In this document: positions 36,392-45,858 of the stretch, piece by piece
How the letters are laid out: the number at the start of each line of letters is the position of its first letter
Position numbering within the stretch: position 1 is the stretch's first letter
Origin: JAKAGZ01 sp963783855
GTDB taxonomy: Bacteria; Bacteroidota; Ignavibacteria; Ignavibacteriales; Ignavibacteriaceae
DNA length: 64,000 bases
NCBI GenBank assembly: GCA_963783855.1
Contig: CAWAPE010000001.1
Location: forward strand, 124,001 to 188,000
Direction: 5' to 3'
Notes under the pieces: model-generated
What the model saw: the letters and a program-made list of their open reading frames with translations, nothing else
The model's database searches: none
Told to the model about the DNA's origin: nothing
Program-made: the position numbers and the translations under genes

Positions 36392-36748
36392 TTACTCCTG
36401 GTCCTCATTTTCAGAATTTTTATTATTTATAACCTGTTCAATAAATTTTAATGCTTCCTTAACATCATTTTTTTTGACCAGAAGTTTAATTACAGTAAAA
36501 TCTCCGGGAGCCGGAAAATTTCTGTCCAGTTGAGACAAAATATTGGCCTCCATTCCGGCACTTTCAAGGTTATCTTTCATCATTTCAACTTCATAATCTT
36601 TGTTTGACGTAAAAACAACTTCCCAGTCATTTTCGGACAATTCTTTTGGTTTTTCAAAATGTTTCTTATCAACAAGGGCAGTTCCGCAATCAGGGCAAAT
36701 AGTTACACCTTTTACATATTCATATTTACATTCCGGACATACTGGCAT
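36392..36748 (-). CDS. Zinc-ribbon protein with a DUF2007-like domain
   Basis: The start is the ATG at 36748, because AAAGGAGG lies 5 bases upstream; a longer frame from 36775 has no ribosome site. The 118-residue protein opens with a zinc ribbon (MPVCPECKYEYVKG, then CPDCGTALV). A DUF2007-type signal-transducing domain follows (WEVVFTSNKDYEVEMMKDNL, ESAGMEANIL, and VIKLLVKKNDVKEALKFIEQ). It is cytoplasmic and its role is unknown. It lies between CdsA and a CPBP protease gene. Confidence 0.8.
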   Translation of the reverse strand: MPVCPECKYEYVKGVTICPDCGTALVDKKHFEKPKELSENDWEVVFTSNKDYEVEMMKDNLESAGMEANILSQLDRNFPAPGDFTVIKLLVKKNDVKEALKFIEQVINNKNSENEDQE

Positions 36749-36761
36749 AATTCCTCCTTTT

Positions 36762-37736
36762 TTAATCTTTTCCAATATTTTTGTAATAATTTAGTATCAT
36801 ATAAATCACAGCGCTAAACAGCCCTAATAATATTACGAATATAGTAATTGATGAACCCAAATCAACAGGTTTATCAGGACTCATTACTTCCGATCTTCCA
36901 ACAAAAAAGAAAACCATTATAGCCGCAAAATTGTTGAGAAAATGGAGCGCCATTGAAACAAATATAGAATCACTCTTATAAACCGCAAACCCAAAATAAA
37001 AGCCCAACCCAATTAACGGTATTAACCCATAAGGATTAAAATGATAAACTCCGAAAAAGATTGATGTAATTAGTATCGCCCATACCGGTCTTAGCTTAAG
37101 CTCAAAACTTTTTTGAATAAATCCTCTGAATAAAACTTCTTCGCAAACTGCCGGGACTGCGGCAACAACAAGAATTACAAGCAGTGCTTCGGGTACATTA
37201 TGGATTGTAAGAAGATTAGAGTATGTCGACTCAACTTTATCATTTAAATTATCAAAAAATATTTTGATTGTATGAATTGAGCTACTGGATGCAGCAAGTT
37301 TCTCAATAAAATAATTTTGAATAATTATATAATTTTCAAGCAAAGGCGTTAGTATTATTATACCGACTGTGAATAATCCAATTTCCTGCCATTTAGCCCG
37401 CTTGAAACGAATTACACTTGTAACATCTTCATAAAACCACTTTGAAAATAAAAGAGCCGGTAAAAGAATAAAAAGAACCTGTCCTGCCATTGTCATTAAT
37501 CTAAGACTATTTGCGGGAGCTTTTTCAACATCAAGGCCAAAAATGAGTAATGTAAGAAGCCCACCTACAATCTGGTAAAGAAAAAAACCTGCAAACAATC
37601 CTATAAATCCAGCAGCAACCGGTGAAATTACCGGGTTTAGCTTATTTCTCAGACCATCATCATCAAAGTTTATTTTATTCTGGCTGTCATTATCAGGCTT
37701 TTCATCCGGCCGATTATCTTGCGGTTCTTCATTCAT
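36762..37736 (-). CDS. CPBP-family intramembrane metalloprotease
   Basis: The 324-residue membrane protein has the CPBP (CAAX protease/bacteriocin-processing) motifs in order: CEEVLFRGFIQKSFELKLRP (Glu-Glu and Arg, about residue 200), FGVYHFNPYGLIPLIGLGFY (His), and SMALHFLNNFAAIMVFF (His, Asn). The N-terminal 25 residues are polar and charged. In bacteria such enzymes serve in membrane stress, bacteriocin processing or unknown tasks. Confidence 0.9.
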   Translation of the reverse strand: MNEEPQDNRPDEKPDNDSQNKINFDDDGLRNKLNPVISPVAAGFIGLFAGFFLYQIVGGLLTLLIFGLDVEKAPANSLRLMTMAGQVLFILLPALLFSKWFYEDVTSVIRFKRAKWQEIGLFTVGIIILTPLLENYIIIQNYFIEKLAASSSSIHTIKIFFDNLNDKVESTYSNLLTIHNVPEALLVILVVAAVPAVCEEVLFRGFIQKSFELKLRPVWAILITSIFFGVYHFNPYGLIPLIGLGFYFGFAVYKSDSIFVSMALHFLNNFAAIMVFFFVGRSEVMSPDKPVDLGSSITIFVILLGLFSAVIYMILNYYKNIGKD

Positions 37737-37834
37737 AAAAGAAATCGTTATTATTAATTAATTTAATGAAGTAAATTAGTTTTAAATAGAGTGGATAGCA
37801 ATAACTGGAATATATTTGAGTATATATTACGTTT

Positions 37835-38635
37835 TTAATCTCCTATTCTTGAGGTTGGAGGCGTAACAAGTCCCTCGTATGAGGATAAATAAACATCAAC
37901 TGAACCTACAACAACTTTTGTTTTTACCCGTACCGGAATTTTTATCTGATCATCGGAAAGCCATACGTAAATACTTCCCTCACTTTTAAAGAGTCCGCCT
38001 TCTTTTATTACCGGCTCAACAATAATACAATTAAATTTTCCAGCGGGAGCATCAATTACTTCTTTTCCTAAATACTTTATATCAAGCCCATAGGCTTTAT
38101 CTTTATAAAAATTGAACAGATGAATTAAATCACCCTTCTTCATTTTTGAATAATCAAAAGTACGTGCAAGGTAAAAAGCAGAAACTATATCATTTACATA
38201 TTTGGGGATATCAAATGTACCCAGTGTAGTTTTTGCTTTACCATGTTTCTGATCAAAAAATGCAGAGAGGTCCCGGGAATAATTTCCTTCACGAATATGC
38301 TGTTCAAATCTCCAGGGGAAAATTCCTTTTACGTCAAGGTAAGTCTCATAACGATCACGAACCTTATAAAACCAGTCAAAGCTCGGTACTGTGTTTACAG
38401 AGAACGATATATGATATGTATCTCTTCCAAATATTTTTCTTATATTTTCTATTTGCATTACAGAAATACCTGCAGTAACAAATCCATATTTAAGATCAAA
38501 TGTAAGCTTTTCACCGACTTTAAAGGCATTGTTTTCAATAGTTCGGTATTCATCTTTATCCTGAGCATAGACAGAATTCGGTAAAATGGATAACAGAATT
38601 ATAGCAGTTAAAACAATATTTATTTTCCTGAACAT
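37835..38635 (-). CDS. DUF3108 outer-envelope protein
   Basis: The 266-residue exported protein (signal peptide ending SVYAQ) is a DUF3108 protein: FKVGEKLTFDLKYGFVTAGI, DWFYKVRDRYETYLD and GSIYVWLSDDQIKIPVRVKT. The domain resembles a beta-barrel-like lipid-binding fold in Gram-negative periplasms. Function unknown; neighbours are a GT9 gene and a CPBP protease. Confidence 0.88.
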   Translation of the reverse strand: MFRKINIVLTAIILLSILPNSVYAQDKDEYRTIENNAFKVGEKLTFDLKYGFVTAGISVMQIENIRKIFGRDTYHISFSVNTVPSFDWFYKVRDRYETYLDVKGIFPWRFEQHIREGNYSRDLSAFFDQKHGKAKTTLGTFDIPKYVNDIVSAFYLARTFDYSKMKKGDLIHLFNFYKDKAYGLDIKYLGKEVIDAPAGKFNCIIVEPVIKEGGLFKSEGSIYVWLSDDQIKIPVRVKTKVVVGSVDVYLSSYEGLVTPPTSRIGD

Positions 38636-38653
38636 TAATTCTCCGCTTTATTT

Positions 38654-39673
38654 TCAGATATTTTCTATCGCTGAAATCACCTTGTTAACATCTATACTGT
38701 TCATACAATCCAGTTTATTGCACTGTTCCCGGCTACAATCAAAACATCCTATTTCTGGCATAAAAACAACACTTTTATTAGAATAAGGTCCCCATCTATC
38801 GGGTAAACAGGCTTTAATTTTAGGATAAAAACCAATAACATTTTTTCCCAAAGCCGCAGCTATGTGTAAAGGCCCAGTAGAATTCGAAATAAAAATATCA
38901 GATTTATTTATAAATGCTGTGAGTTCACCAAGATTAAATCTACCGGAAAAATTTCTAATTTTTTCTGAGGTTTTTATACTTTCACATAATTCCCGTTCAC
39001 TACTGCTTCCGGTAATAAATATGTTAAATTTATTTCTCTCGTCAAGTTGACGAACAATATCCTTAAATTTCGCAACAGGCAAATCCATTGCGCTGCCACC
39101 ACTGCCGGGATGAATAATAATTGTTTTCTTTTTCAGATCTAAATTTTCAGCAGTTAATATATTTTCTATTTTTTTATTACACTCTTCATTTATTTTTAAC
39201 TCAAATTCTACATTATCCCGGTTGATTTTTTCTTTAATTCCCAGTTTTTCAAGTAACTGAGCATTAAATTCAAGTTCGTGTTTTTCCGCGTACTTTCTAT
39301 GCTGATAAACTTTACTGTTAAAGAAAAATGAATACCACCTGTATCCGGTTCCAATCCTTTGGGATATTCTACTCAAAAAAATAATAAATGATGTTATAAA
39401 AGTTGGATGAACAACAATGCAGCTATCAAATCTATTTTCTGAAATCATTTTAAGATTGTTAGAGATGAGAGGTTTACCATTTTCTTCCTTTAATATCAAC
39501 ACCTTATCAATGAAAGGATGATTCTCCACAAGACTTTTAGTGTAATCACGTACAAGAAATGTAATTTTACAACCAGGCAAATGCTTTTTAATAATTCCGG
39601 CAAGAGGTAATGTCAGAACTACGTCCCCAATCCTGTCTGTGCGAACAATCAGTAAATTTTCAGGTTTAATCAT
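38654..39673 (-). CDS. Glycosyltransferase family 9 (heptosyltransferase-like)
   Basis: A 339-residue GT-B enzyme: LLIVRTDRIGDVVLTLPLAG (acceptor site) and IIIHPGSGGSAMDLPVAKF, FISNSTGPLHIAAALGKNVI (ADP-sugar site) near the C-terminus. GT9 enzymes add heptose or related sugars to LPS core. Its start overlaps the AAG gene stop codon (ATGA). Confidence 0.93.
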   Translation of the reverse strand: MIKPENLLIVRTDRIGDVVLTLPLAGIIKKHLPGCKITFLVRDYTKSLVENHPFIDKVLILKEENGKPLISNNLKMISENRFDSCIVVHPTFITSFIIFLSRISQRIGTGYRWYSFFFNSKVYQHRKYAEKHELEFNAQLLEKLGIKEKINRDNVEFELKINEECNKKIENILTAENLDLKKKTIIIHPGSGGSAMDLPVAKFKDIVRQLDERNKFNIFITGSSSERELCESIKTSEKIRNFSGRFNLGELTAFINKSDIFISNSTGPLHIAAALGKNVIGFYPKIKACLPDRWGPYSNKSVVFMPEIGCFDCSREQCNKLDCMNSIDVNKVISAIENI

Positions 39674-40284
39674 TTTCTTGATACGTAAGGATTATCTTTA
39701 ATATAAAAACGCCATGGCAGGTCAATTGATTTTTTAATTCCTATCCTTTTTGCTACGATTATTTTATCATCACTTATTTTTCTCCGGTTTAACAAATATA
39801 TTTCATCGCCGGAAAGATCCAATCCATAATGTTTTTTATTTATTCCAAATGCCTGGCAAATTTTGCCCGGTCCGCTTGTTAAATTAAGTTTTTCCTTTTC
39901 ATTTAACAAACCTTTCCCAAAACGGTTTTTTCCCATAATTTCTATCCCTTCAATTGGCTCAACTGCACGAATCAAAACAGCGGTTCCATGATTCTTTACG
40001 CCGGTAACAACATTGCAGCAAAAGTGTGCCCCATAAGTAAAGTAAACATAAAAATAACCGCCGTCTTCAAACATTATTTCATTTCTTTTTGTTTTTCCAA
40101 TGTACGTGTGAGCGGCCTGATCAAAACTTCCATCATAGGCTTCCACTTCAACGATAATTCCTGCAAGAATATTTTTACCCGAACGCTTAACCAGAATTTT
40201 CCCCGGCAATTCCCGCGCAACGGTAAGTACATCTCTAGTATAGAATTTTTTCTTAAGTTTTGGGGAAATAAAATTATTATCCAT
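39670..40284 (-). CDS. DNA-3-methyladenine glycosylase II (AAG/MPG type)
   Basis: A 204-residue base-excision glycosylase of the alkyladenine glycosylase family: ARELPGKILVKR, the catalytic EVEAYDGSFDQAAHTYIGKT (Glu) and GGYFYVYFTYGAHFCCNVVT. It removes alkylated purines and hypoxanthine. It is the second 3-methyladenine glycosylase of the window, unrelated in fold to Tag at 11870-12436. Confidence 0.94.
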   Translation of the reverse strand: MDNNFISPKLKKKFYTRDVLTVARELPGKILVKRSGKNILAGIIVEVEAYDGSFDQAAHTYIGKTKRNEIMFEDGGYFYVYFTYGAHFCCNVVTGVKNHGTAVLIRAVEPIEGIEIMGKNRFGKGLLNEKEKLNLTSGPGKICQAFGINKKHYGLDLSGDEIYLLNRRKISDDKIIVAKRIGIKKSIDLPWRFYIKDNPYVSRK

Positions 40285-40311
40285 TACACGGTAAGATAAT
40301 AAATGTAGTAA

Positions 40312-41040
40312 TCAGGGGTTACGTTTTGATTTTAATTCTGAAATACTTGCCAGGTATTCATCTTTTTTGGAAGGAGTTTTTTCAATCAGTTTTTCATATA
40401 CATTGATAGCTTCCTGGTATTCACCCTGTGCGGCATAAATTTTTGCAAGAGTCTCCGAAACAATTGTACTTGAATTTCCAATTTCACTAAATGTTGATTC
40501 CTTCAACTCTGAACCACCTTCAGTATCTTTTATCCTTGCAGAAGAAATTTCCCGTGCAAGTTCTTCCAGCCTGTCGTCAAGATTATCAAGTTCTTCATTA
40601 TCAACTATTTCTTCAACCTTCTTCGGAATATTTGCCTCAAACAGATCGGGTTGTTCCTGGTCTTCAAAAACATTTTTTTCGGGAATAAACGCACTGCCCC
40701 TGCTTCCTGAAAACAAAGATCTTTGCTTTTTTATGTTTTCAATTTCATGGAGATAATGTTCATAAGTTTGATCGGAATGAATAAGTTCGCTTCCGATTTT
40801 AATTTGCTGAAGTGCCTTGCCATATTCTCCGATTAAAGTATAGGCTTTTCCCAACAACATATATGCAGTAGAATATTCAGGATAAATCTTTATTCCAATT
40901 GTTAAAAGCTCTATTGCACGATCAACATTATTAGAATCAATTTCTGTATTTGCCTGTCGCACAAACAGCGGCGATCCCTTATCGTATTCACAGATCAGGC
41001 TTACTTTTTCGTTAAATATTTCGGATGCTGTTTTAACCAA
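40312..41040 (-). CDS. Tetratricopeptide repeat protein
   Basis: The 242-residue protein has two TPR units near the N-terminus (IELLTIGIKIYPEYSTAYML, LGKAYTLIGEYGKALQQIKI), a low-complexity acidic linker (about residues 130-190) and a further TPR at the C-terminus (LAKIYAAQGEYQEAINVYEK). No signal peptide is seen. It is an adaptor of unknown partner, placed between a glycosyltransferase and the AAG gene. Confidence 0.85.
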   Translation of the reverse strand: MVKTASEIFNEKVSLICEYDKGSPLFVRQANTEIDSNNVDRAIELLTIGIKIYPEYSTAYMLLGKAYTLIGEYGKALQQIKIGSELIHSDQTYEHYLHEIENIKKQRSLFSGSRGSAFIPEKNVFEDQEQPDLFEANIPKKVEEIVDNEELDNLDDRLEELAREISSARIKDTEGGSELKESTFSEIGNSSTIVSETLAKIYAAQGEYQEAINVYEKLIEKTPSKKDEYLASISELKSKRNP

Positions 41041-41047
41041 TATTCTT

Positions 41048-42511
41048 TTAACTTTTTGTTGAAAACAAAGCGTGTTTAATTGATGTTAGGGAAACAAAAG
41101 CAAATCCGACGAAAAACAAAAGCTGAAAAGGAAGTGCTGCAATTTCCAGGAAGTAAATTGACGAAACAATTCCGACAAGGCAATAGATGGCCATAATTAA
41201 TTCAACAAAGACCATCATATCAATTTTATTTTTTTTATTTAAGTACTTGTTCCCCTTCCAGGAATCTTTCCCGTTTTCTACTTTAAATTTTGGTGTTCTC
41301 ACAAACTCGCTTTTCCTGTTCATTAATCCTTCAAAAACAGCCCTGGTGTTATTTACTGCAAACCCCATACTGCCAGCCATAAATAGAGGGAAAAGAACAA
41401 TTTTCTTTCTCCAATCAGTTCTGATATCTTTTTGTGAATAGAGATAAAACATAAATGAACTTACAAATGCAAGAACGAAAACTGACATAATTCCAAAATA
41501 AACATCATGTGGTCCGCTGTTTTTAATAAAAATTAAAGGAACATTTAAAATTGCGGCCAGCAATATAAAAGGAAATGCCAGGTTGTTTGTCAGGTGAAAA
41601 GTAGACTGTAATTTTACACGCAAAGGAATATCTGCTTTCCAGACAAGAGGAAGAATCTTTTTCGCTGTCTCGATTGCACCTTTTGTCCATCTGAATTGCT
41701 GTGATTTAAGTGCATTTATTTCAGAAGGCAATTCTGCCGGTGAAGTAAAGTCCTTTAAGAAAACAAATCTCCAGCCCTTAAGCTGTGCCCTGTAGCTCAA
41801 ATCGAGATCTTCTGTTAATGTGTCAGCGTGCCAGTTACCGGAATCAACAATACAGTTTTTCCTCCAAACACCACCGGTACCATTAAAATTAATAAAGAAA
41901 CCTGATTTATTTCTTACAGACTGCTCAATCACAAAGTGTCCATCAAGAGCAAGAGCCTGAGCTCTTGTTAAAATTGAATAGTCACCATTAAGGTGTTCCC
42001 ACCTGGTTTGAACCATTCCTATTTTATCATCGGTAAAAAATGAAAGTGTTTTTGTCAAAAAGTCTTTGTGAGGAAGGAAATCAGCATCAAATATTGCTAT
42101 GAATTCACCTTTGGCAATTTTCATTCCCGCTTTCAGCGCACCCGCTTTAAAACCTTCGCGGGTTCCTCGCCTGATATGCTGAATATCAAATCCTTCTTTT
42201 TGTTTTGCTTCAACAGCAGCAGCAGTAATTTTTGATGTTTCGTCGGTTGAATCATCAAGTACCTGGATTTCCAATTTATCTTTCGGATAATCGATCAGGC
42301 AAATTGCATCAATTAATCTTTCAACTACATATAACTCGTTGTAAAGCGGAAGTTGAATTGTAACCAGTGGTTTTTCATCAAAATTTTCTTTTGGAACAGG
42401 ATTCATATTAGCATATTTCCTGTGGTAGAAAAGCATAATAAAGCCGTGGCACCCGAAAATAAACAAGACTGAAAGGGAAAAGAAATAAGCAACTAAAACT
42501 ATATTATCCAT
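41048..42511 (-). CDS. Membrane glycosyltransferase family 2 (cellulose-synthase-like)
   Basis: A processive-type GT2 of 487 residues: N-terminal membrane helix, catalytic domain with PLYNELYVVERLIDAICLID, DDSTDET, FDADFLPH, TEDLDLSYRAQLKGWR and the QQFRW motif (about residues 275-279), then about four C-terminal membrane helices. The closest kinds are beta-mannan/glucan synthase-like enzymes (CslA type). Product unknown; no PilZ domain or second synthase subunit is visible in the neighbourhood. Confidence 0.9.
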   Translation of the reverse strand: MDNIVLVAYFFSLSVLFIFGCHGFIMLFYHRKYANMNPVPKENFDEKPLVTIQLPLYNELYVVERLIDAICLIDYPKDKLEIQVLDDSTDETSKITAAAVEAKQKEGFDIQHIRRGTREGFKAGALKAGMKIAKGEFIAIFDADFLPHKDFLTKTLSFFTDDKIGMVQTRWEHLNGDYSILTRAQALALDGHFVIEQSVRNKSGFFINFNGTGGVWRKNCIVDSGNWHADTLTEDLDLSYRAQLKGWRFVFLKDFTSPAELPSEINALKSQQFRWTKGAIETAKKILPLVWKADIPLRVKLQSTFHLTNNLAFPFILLAAILNVPLIFIKNSGPHDVYFGIMSVFVLAFVSSFMFYLYSQKDIRTDWRKKIVLFPLFMAGSMGFAVNNTRAVFEGLMNRKSEFVRTPKFKVENGKDSWKGNKYLNKKNKIDMMVFVELIMAIYCLVGIVSSIYFLEIAALPFQLLFFVGFAFVSLTSIKHALFSTKS

Positions 42512-42540
42512 TTTCTTTAATAGACCTTTTAAAAATTATT

Positions 42541-43149
42541 TTACCAACCCGAGACAGTGTCCAGCAGTATGTCCTCGGTAATTTTATCAACTGCTGTATT
42601 GATCGCATTTGTTCTTTCAGTAACATTTTCTAATGGAGGATAATCGCCATAATTAGAGAATGCTTTATCAAAAATATTTTTCTTTTTTACAAGATCCTTG
42701 TAAGTAACCTGCACAGTAATTGTAATTCTTCTTACTGTGATATTATCAGTATTTGCACCCGCTGAAACAACGGCCGGTGCATCGGAAAATCCTGTTATCA
42801 CACATTCGAGAACAGCATTAGCGTTACTTCTTTCAGTTACGCGTAATGTGTTATCATCAATAAATTTTTGTATAAGAGTATTAGTAAGAGACTCTCTCAA
42901 ACCGGGTTCACCGGAACCGCTTCTGTCATCAGAAATTGGAATTGCAATAGTTTTAATATGTGCCGGAACTGATGCCCCCGTAAAAGAGTAAACTCCACAG
43001 CTGGTAAAATTAGTTAGTGATGTTATGATAAACAAGACAAATATTGCAGAGGGAAAGGCATTATTTCTTGATGCCCGGAACATATTGTATTTGTTAAACT
43101 TAGCGTGGCTATATGGCTGAATGAATTTTGTTAATTTTTCTGAAATCAT
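42541..43149 (-). CDS. LptE-family LPS-assembly lipoprotein
   Basis: This 202-residue protein carries a lipobox (LTNFTSC) and the LptE/RlpB-like core: CGVYSFTGASVPAHIKTIAI, ESLTNTLIQKFIDDNTLRVT and NITVRRITITVQVTYKDL. It should sit in the outer membrane and plug LptD during LPS export. The ATG at 43149 forms an ATGA overlap with the upstream regulator gene, but leaves a long N-region (about 25 residues) before the signal helix. The ATG at 43083 is a plausible alternative without a ribosome site. It is placed with LPS-related glycosyltransferases, which fits the role. Confidence 0.85.
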   Translation of the reverse strand: MISEKLTKFIQPYSHAKFNKYNMFRASRNNAFPSAIFVLFIITSLTNFTSCGVYSFTGASVPAHIKTIAIPISDDRSGSGEPGLRESLTNTLIQKFIDDNTLRVTERSNANAVLECVITGFSDAPAVVSAGANTDNITVRRITITVQVTYKDLVKKKNIFDKAFSNYGDYPPLENVTERTNAINTAVDKITEDILLDTVSGW

Positions 43150-44252
43150 AATTCATACTCTTTGAGTTTTCTGTATAAAGTACGCTCGCTTATATTCAGT
43201 AGTTTTGCAGCGTTTCTTTTGCTCCCTTTTGTGTATTCCAAAGCATTCTTAATTGCTTCCTTTTCCACAACATCAAGAGGAACCACTTCGCTGATTGTCT
43301 CTGCCATATTAGTGTAAACTTCCTGCTGGTTATGAGTAATCAGGTCCTTTAATTCCAGAATATCTTTTTTTAATTCGAATAAAGCCCTGTACAAGAGTTC
43401 ACGGTCGGCTTCTTCCGAAGATTTCTTTAGAAATACTGGAAGATTCCTGTTTGTAAATTCCGTTTCTTCATCTCTAAAAAGTGACTGAAAAGAATCGGCA
43501 TCAATTGTACCACTCCTGTTTAAAGCAACAGCTGATTCAACTGCATTTTTTAATTCACGAACATTGCCGGGCCAGTTATAGTCTAATAATAAATCCATTG
43601 CAGAATTAGTAACGACAGGAATATTTATTTTATTTTCTTCACAATATCTTTTAATAAAACTATGAACAAACTCTTCAATATCGCCTTTCCTTTTTCTTAG
43701 AGGAGGAATTGTAAGGCTTACCGCTTTAAGTCTGAAATATAGATCTTCTCTGAATCTTTTTGCATCAACCTCGTGCTGAAGATCTTTATTTGTAGCTGCA
43801 ATAATTCTCACATCAACTTTTGTTACAGTTTCACTCCCTATCCTCATAAATTCTTTTGTCTCAATTGCACGAAGTAGTTTTACCTGTGTAGTTAAAGGCA
43901 TCTCTCCAATTTCATCAAGAAACAATGTTCCTTCATCTGCAATTTCAAAGTAACCTTTCCGGGAATCTACTGCACCTGTGAAAGATCCTTTTTTATGACC
44001 AAATAATTCACTTTCAAGAATTCCCTCGGGTATAGCTCCGCAATTTACGCTGATAAGATTTTTATCTGACCGATTACTATAACCATGAATTGCCCTTGCA
44101 AAAACTTCTTTTCCCGTTCCGCTTTCGCCATAAAGTAAAATGGAAATATCCGATTTTGCAACCTGCATCGAAATATCAATAAGATCGTGAATTTCCTTCG
44201 CTTTACCTATGATTCCAAATTCTTTTTTAAATTGTTCAATTGTCATATACAA
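43146..44252 (-). CDS. Sigma-54-interacting transcriptional activator without receiver domain
   Basis: The 368-residue protein lacks an N-terminal sensor domain and begins almost directly with the AAA+ domain: YGESGTGKEVFARAIHGYSN (Walker A), the sigma-54 contact loop KKGSFTGAV, GTLFLDEIGEMPL (Walker B) and DYNWPGNVRELKN. A Fis-type HTH lies at the C-terminus (GSKRNAAKLLNISERTLYRK). Activity must be controlled by another protein or by expression level. It lies inside an envelope-gene run before LptE, and its targets are unknown. Confidence 0.93.
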   Translation of the reverse strand: MYMTIEQFKKEFGIIGKAKEIHDLIDISMQVAKSDISILLYGESGTGKEVFARAIHGYSNRSDKNLISVNCGAIPEGILESELFGHKKGSFTGAVDSRKGYFEIADEGTLFLDEIGEMPLTTQVKLLRAIETKEFMRIGSETVTKVDVRIIAATNKDLQHEVDAKRFREDLYFRLKAVSLTIPPLRKRKGDIEEFVHSFIKRYCEENKINIPVVTNSAMDLLLDYNWPGNVRELKNAVESAVALNRSGTIDADSFQSLFRDEETEFTNRNLPVFLKKSSEEADRELLYRALFELKKDILELKDLITHNQQEVYTNMAETISEVVPLDVVEKEAIKNALEYTKGSKRNAAKLLNISERTLYRKLKEYEL

Positions 44253-44334
44253 ATAAGACTAAATGGCATACAGTTATTTTTGAGAGCTTAAATATATTAC
44301 ATTTTTAGCCCATATTAAAGAGATATTTTAGACC

Positions 44335-45111
44335 TTATTCCTGTATTGAAATTGTCATTCCGTCAGATGCAATGATGAAATTATCCCTAATTTCATCAGA
44401 AAGAGAGCTTTTCCAGGCTAATAAGCCCTCTTCTTCCTCGTCTGGAATATGTGTCATAATTAATTTAGCGGGTTTTAATTCTTCATATATCTCCGGAAAT
44501 GCTTCTTTATGAATGTGCGTACTCTCAGAAATCAATATTGAAATATTTTGTCCTTTAAAAAGATTCAAATCTTCCTTTTTCCCAACATCTCCGGTATAGC
44601 AAACAATTTTATTATTTAAGCTAAACAGAAAACTACTGCAGGAAAAACTGAGTATTTTTTCTTTATCATATTCTACATACTTATCAAGATGTGAATTCTG
44701 TTTTGCAATGAATTTTATATCATCATTTATAATGGTTTCTTCCTCACTATTGAATCCGCAATATTTAATTTCAAAATCCATTCTTTCTTCAAAGAGGTAA
44801 CTTGAAAAAATAAAATCTTTAACAACAGGGATAAGGCTATCGTGTGAGAAGATCTTTAGTGGTTTTTCTCTCTTCATTAATTTCATCTGTACCAAAAGAG
44901 CGCCGATTCCGGAAAAATGATCAGGGTGCAGGTGAGAAAAAAGAATTCCATCAATTTGTCCGGGAGAAATATTTTGCTTGAGAAGCGCCCTTGAAATTCC
45001 ATCGCCAGCATCTACAAGCAGGTTAAAATCATTTGATAAAATCAGGAAAGAAGAATGGAATCTTTTAAGTGAGGTTTTCCCGGAACCTGTGCCTATAAAT
45101 TTTATTTTCAC
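44335..45111 (-). CDS. Metallo-beta-lactamase-fold hydrolase (RNase Z-like)
   Basis: The 258-residue protein starts MKIKFIGTGSGKTSLKRFHS and has the metal motif FSHLHPDHFSGIGALL (HxHxDH), a Asp in CYTGDVGK and a late LIMTHIPD (His). The form MKIKFIGTGSG is typical of RNase Z/arylsulfatase-like MBL proteins. It is shorter than RNase Z (usually about 300 residues) and no exosite arm is evident, so tRNA processing is not claimed. It may act on a phosphodiester or sulfate ester. Confidence 0.87.
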   Translation of the reverse strand: MKIKFIGTGSGKTSLKRFHSSFLILSNDFNLLVDAGDGISRALLKQNISPGQIDGILFSHLHPDHFSGIGALLVQMKLMKREKPLKIFSHDSLIPVVKDFIFSSYLFEERMDFEIKYCGFNSEEETIINDDIKFIAKQNSHLDKYVEYDKEKILSFSCSSFLFSLNNKIVCYTGDVGKKEDLNLFKGQNISILISESTHIHKEAFPEIYEELKPAKLIMTHIPDEEEEGLLAWKSSLSDEIRDNFIIASDGMTISIQE

Positions 45112-45118
45112 AGTGAAC

Positions 45119-45850
45119 TCAGTTTATTGGGACTACTCTTCCGGAAATTTGGAAACGTCGTCTTATTACTTCGAGAAAATTTCTTGCTTCATCTTCATTC
45201 AGAAATTTCCCAACGTAAACAATTGTAAATGATGTGCCGGCAACATTTTTTTCTTGTGTCTCAGAAAAAAATCCTGCATCACTAAAACTTTTCTTAAGGG
45301 ATGCTGCATTATCAGAATTACTGAACGCACCGGCCTGGATTGTATACTTGTAATCTGTTTTCTTTGTTTTGTTGTTCTCAGTTTTGGGTTTCTCAGGTCG
45401 TTTCTCTTTTTCTACTTTATCTTCACCGGAGACCTCATCTTTCGCGGGTATTTTCTTTTCCGCTATCTGAATGTAGGGCGATTGTGGATATTCTCTTTTC
45501 AATTGTGCGAGAAAAATTTTTGAGGTCTGATACAACCCGAGTGCATAATAGTAAGAATAAATTCTGTACAATGAAGCATCGGCGTACCTGCTTTTGGGAT
45601 ATTTGTCAATGATGGTTTTAAAAATAGCAACAGCGTTCTGTCCGTTTTCAGTAAGCACTCCATCAAGAAACATAACCGAAGGATCGTCAGGATATTCATT
45701 TTTAAGATCTTTTAACGCATCTACAGCTTTTCCTTTTTCACCCGCTTCAATTTGCTTTAGATAAGGAATGATATTTACTTCCTGCGAATATGCAACAGCT
45801 GGTGCAAGAAGTAATAAAATGAATGGAACTATTTTAAAGAATTTTACCAT
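45119..45850 (-). CDS. TPR- and SPOR-domain envelope protein
   Basis: The 243-residue exported protein has a signal peptide (APAVAYSQ), two TPR-like units (about residues 30-110, with EYPDDPSVMFLDGVL and YPKSRYADASLYRIYSYYYA), a charged linker, and a C-terminal SPOR domain (YTIQAGAFSNSDNAASLKKS, FTIVYVGKFLNEDEARNF). SPOR domains bind denuded peptidoglycan strands, so the protein probably acts at the septum or in wall remodelling. Confidence 0.88.
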   Translation of the reverse strand: MVKFFKIVPFILLLLAPAVAYSQEVNIIPYLKQIEAGEKGKAVDALKDLKNEYPDDPSVMFLDGVLTENGQNAVAIFKTIIDKYPKSRYADASLYRIYSYYYALGLYQTSKIFLAQLKREYPQSPYIQIAEKKIPAKDEVSGEDKVEKEKRPEKPKTENNKTKKTDYKYTIQAGAFSNSDNAASLKKSFSDAGFFSETQEKNVAGTSFTIVYVGKFLNEDEARNFLEVIRRRFQISGRVVPIN

Positions 45851-45858
45851 TCTAAAAT

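Noticed and set aside
45499..45699. Small open frame overlapping the SPOR gene
   Set aside because: It is out of frame with the real gene and shows no protein-like pattern.
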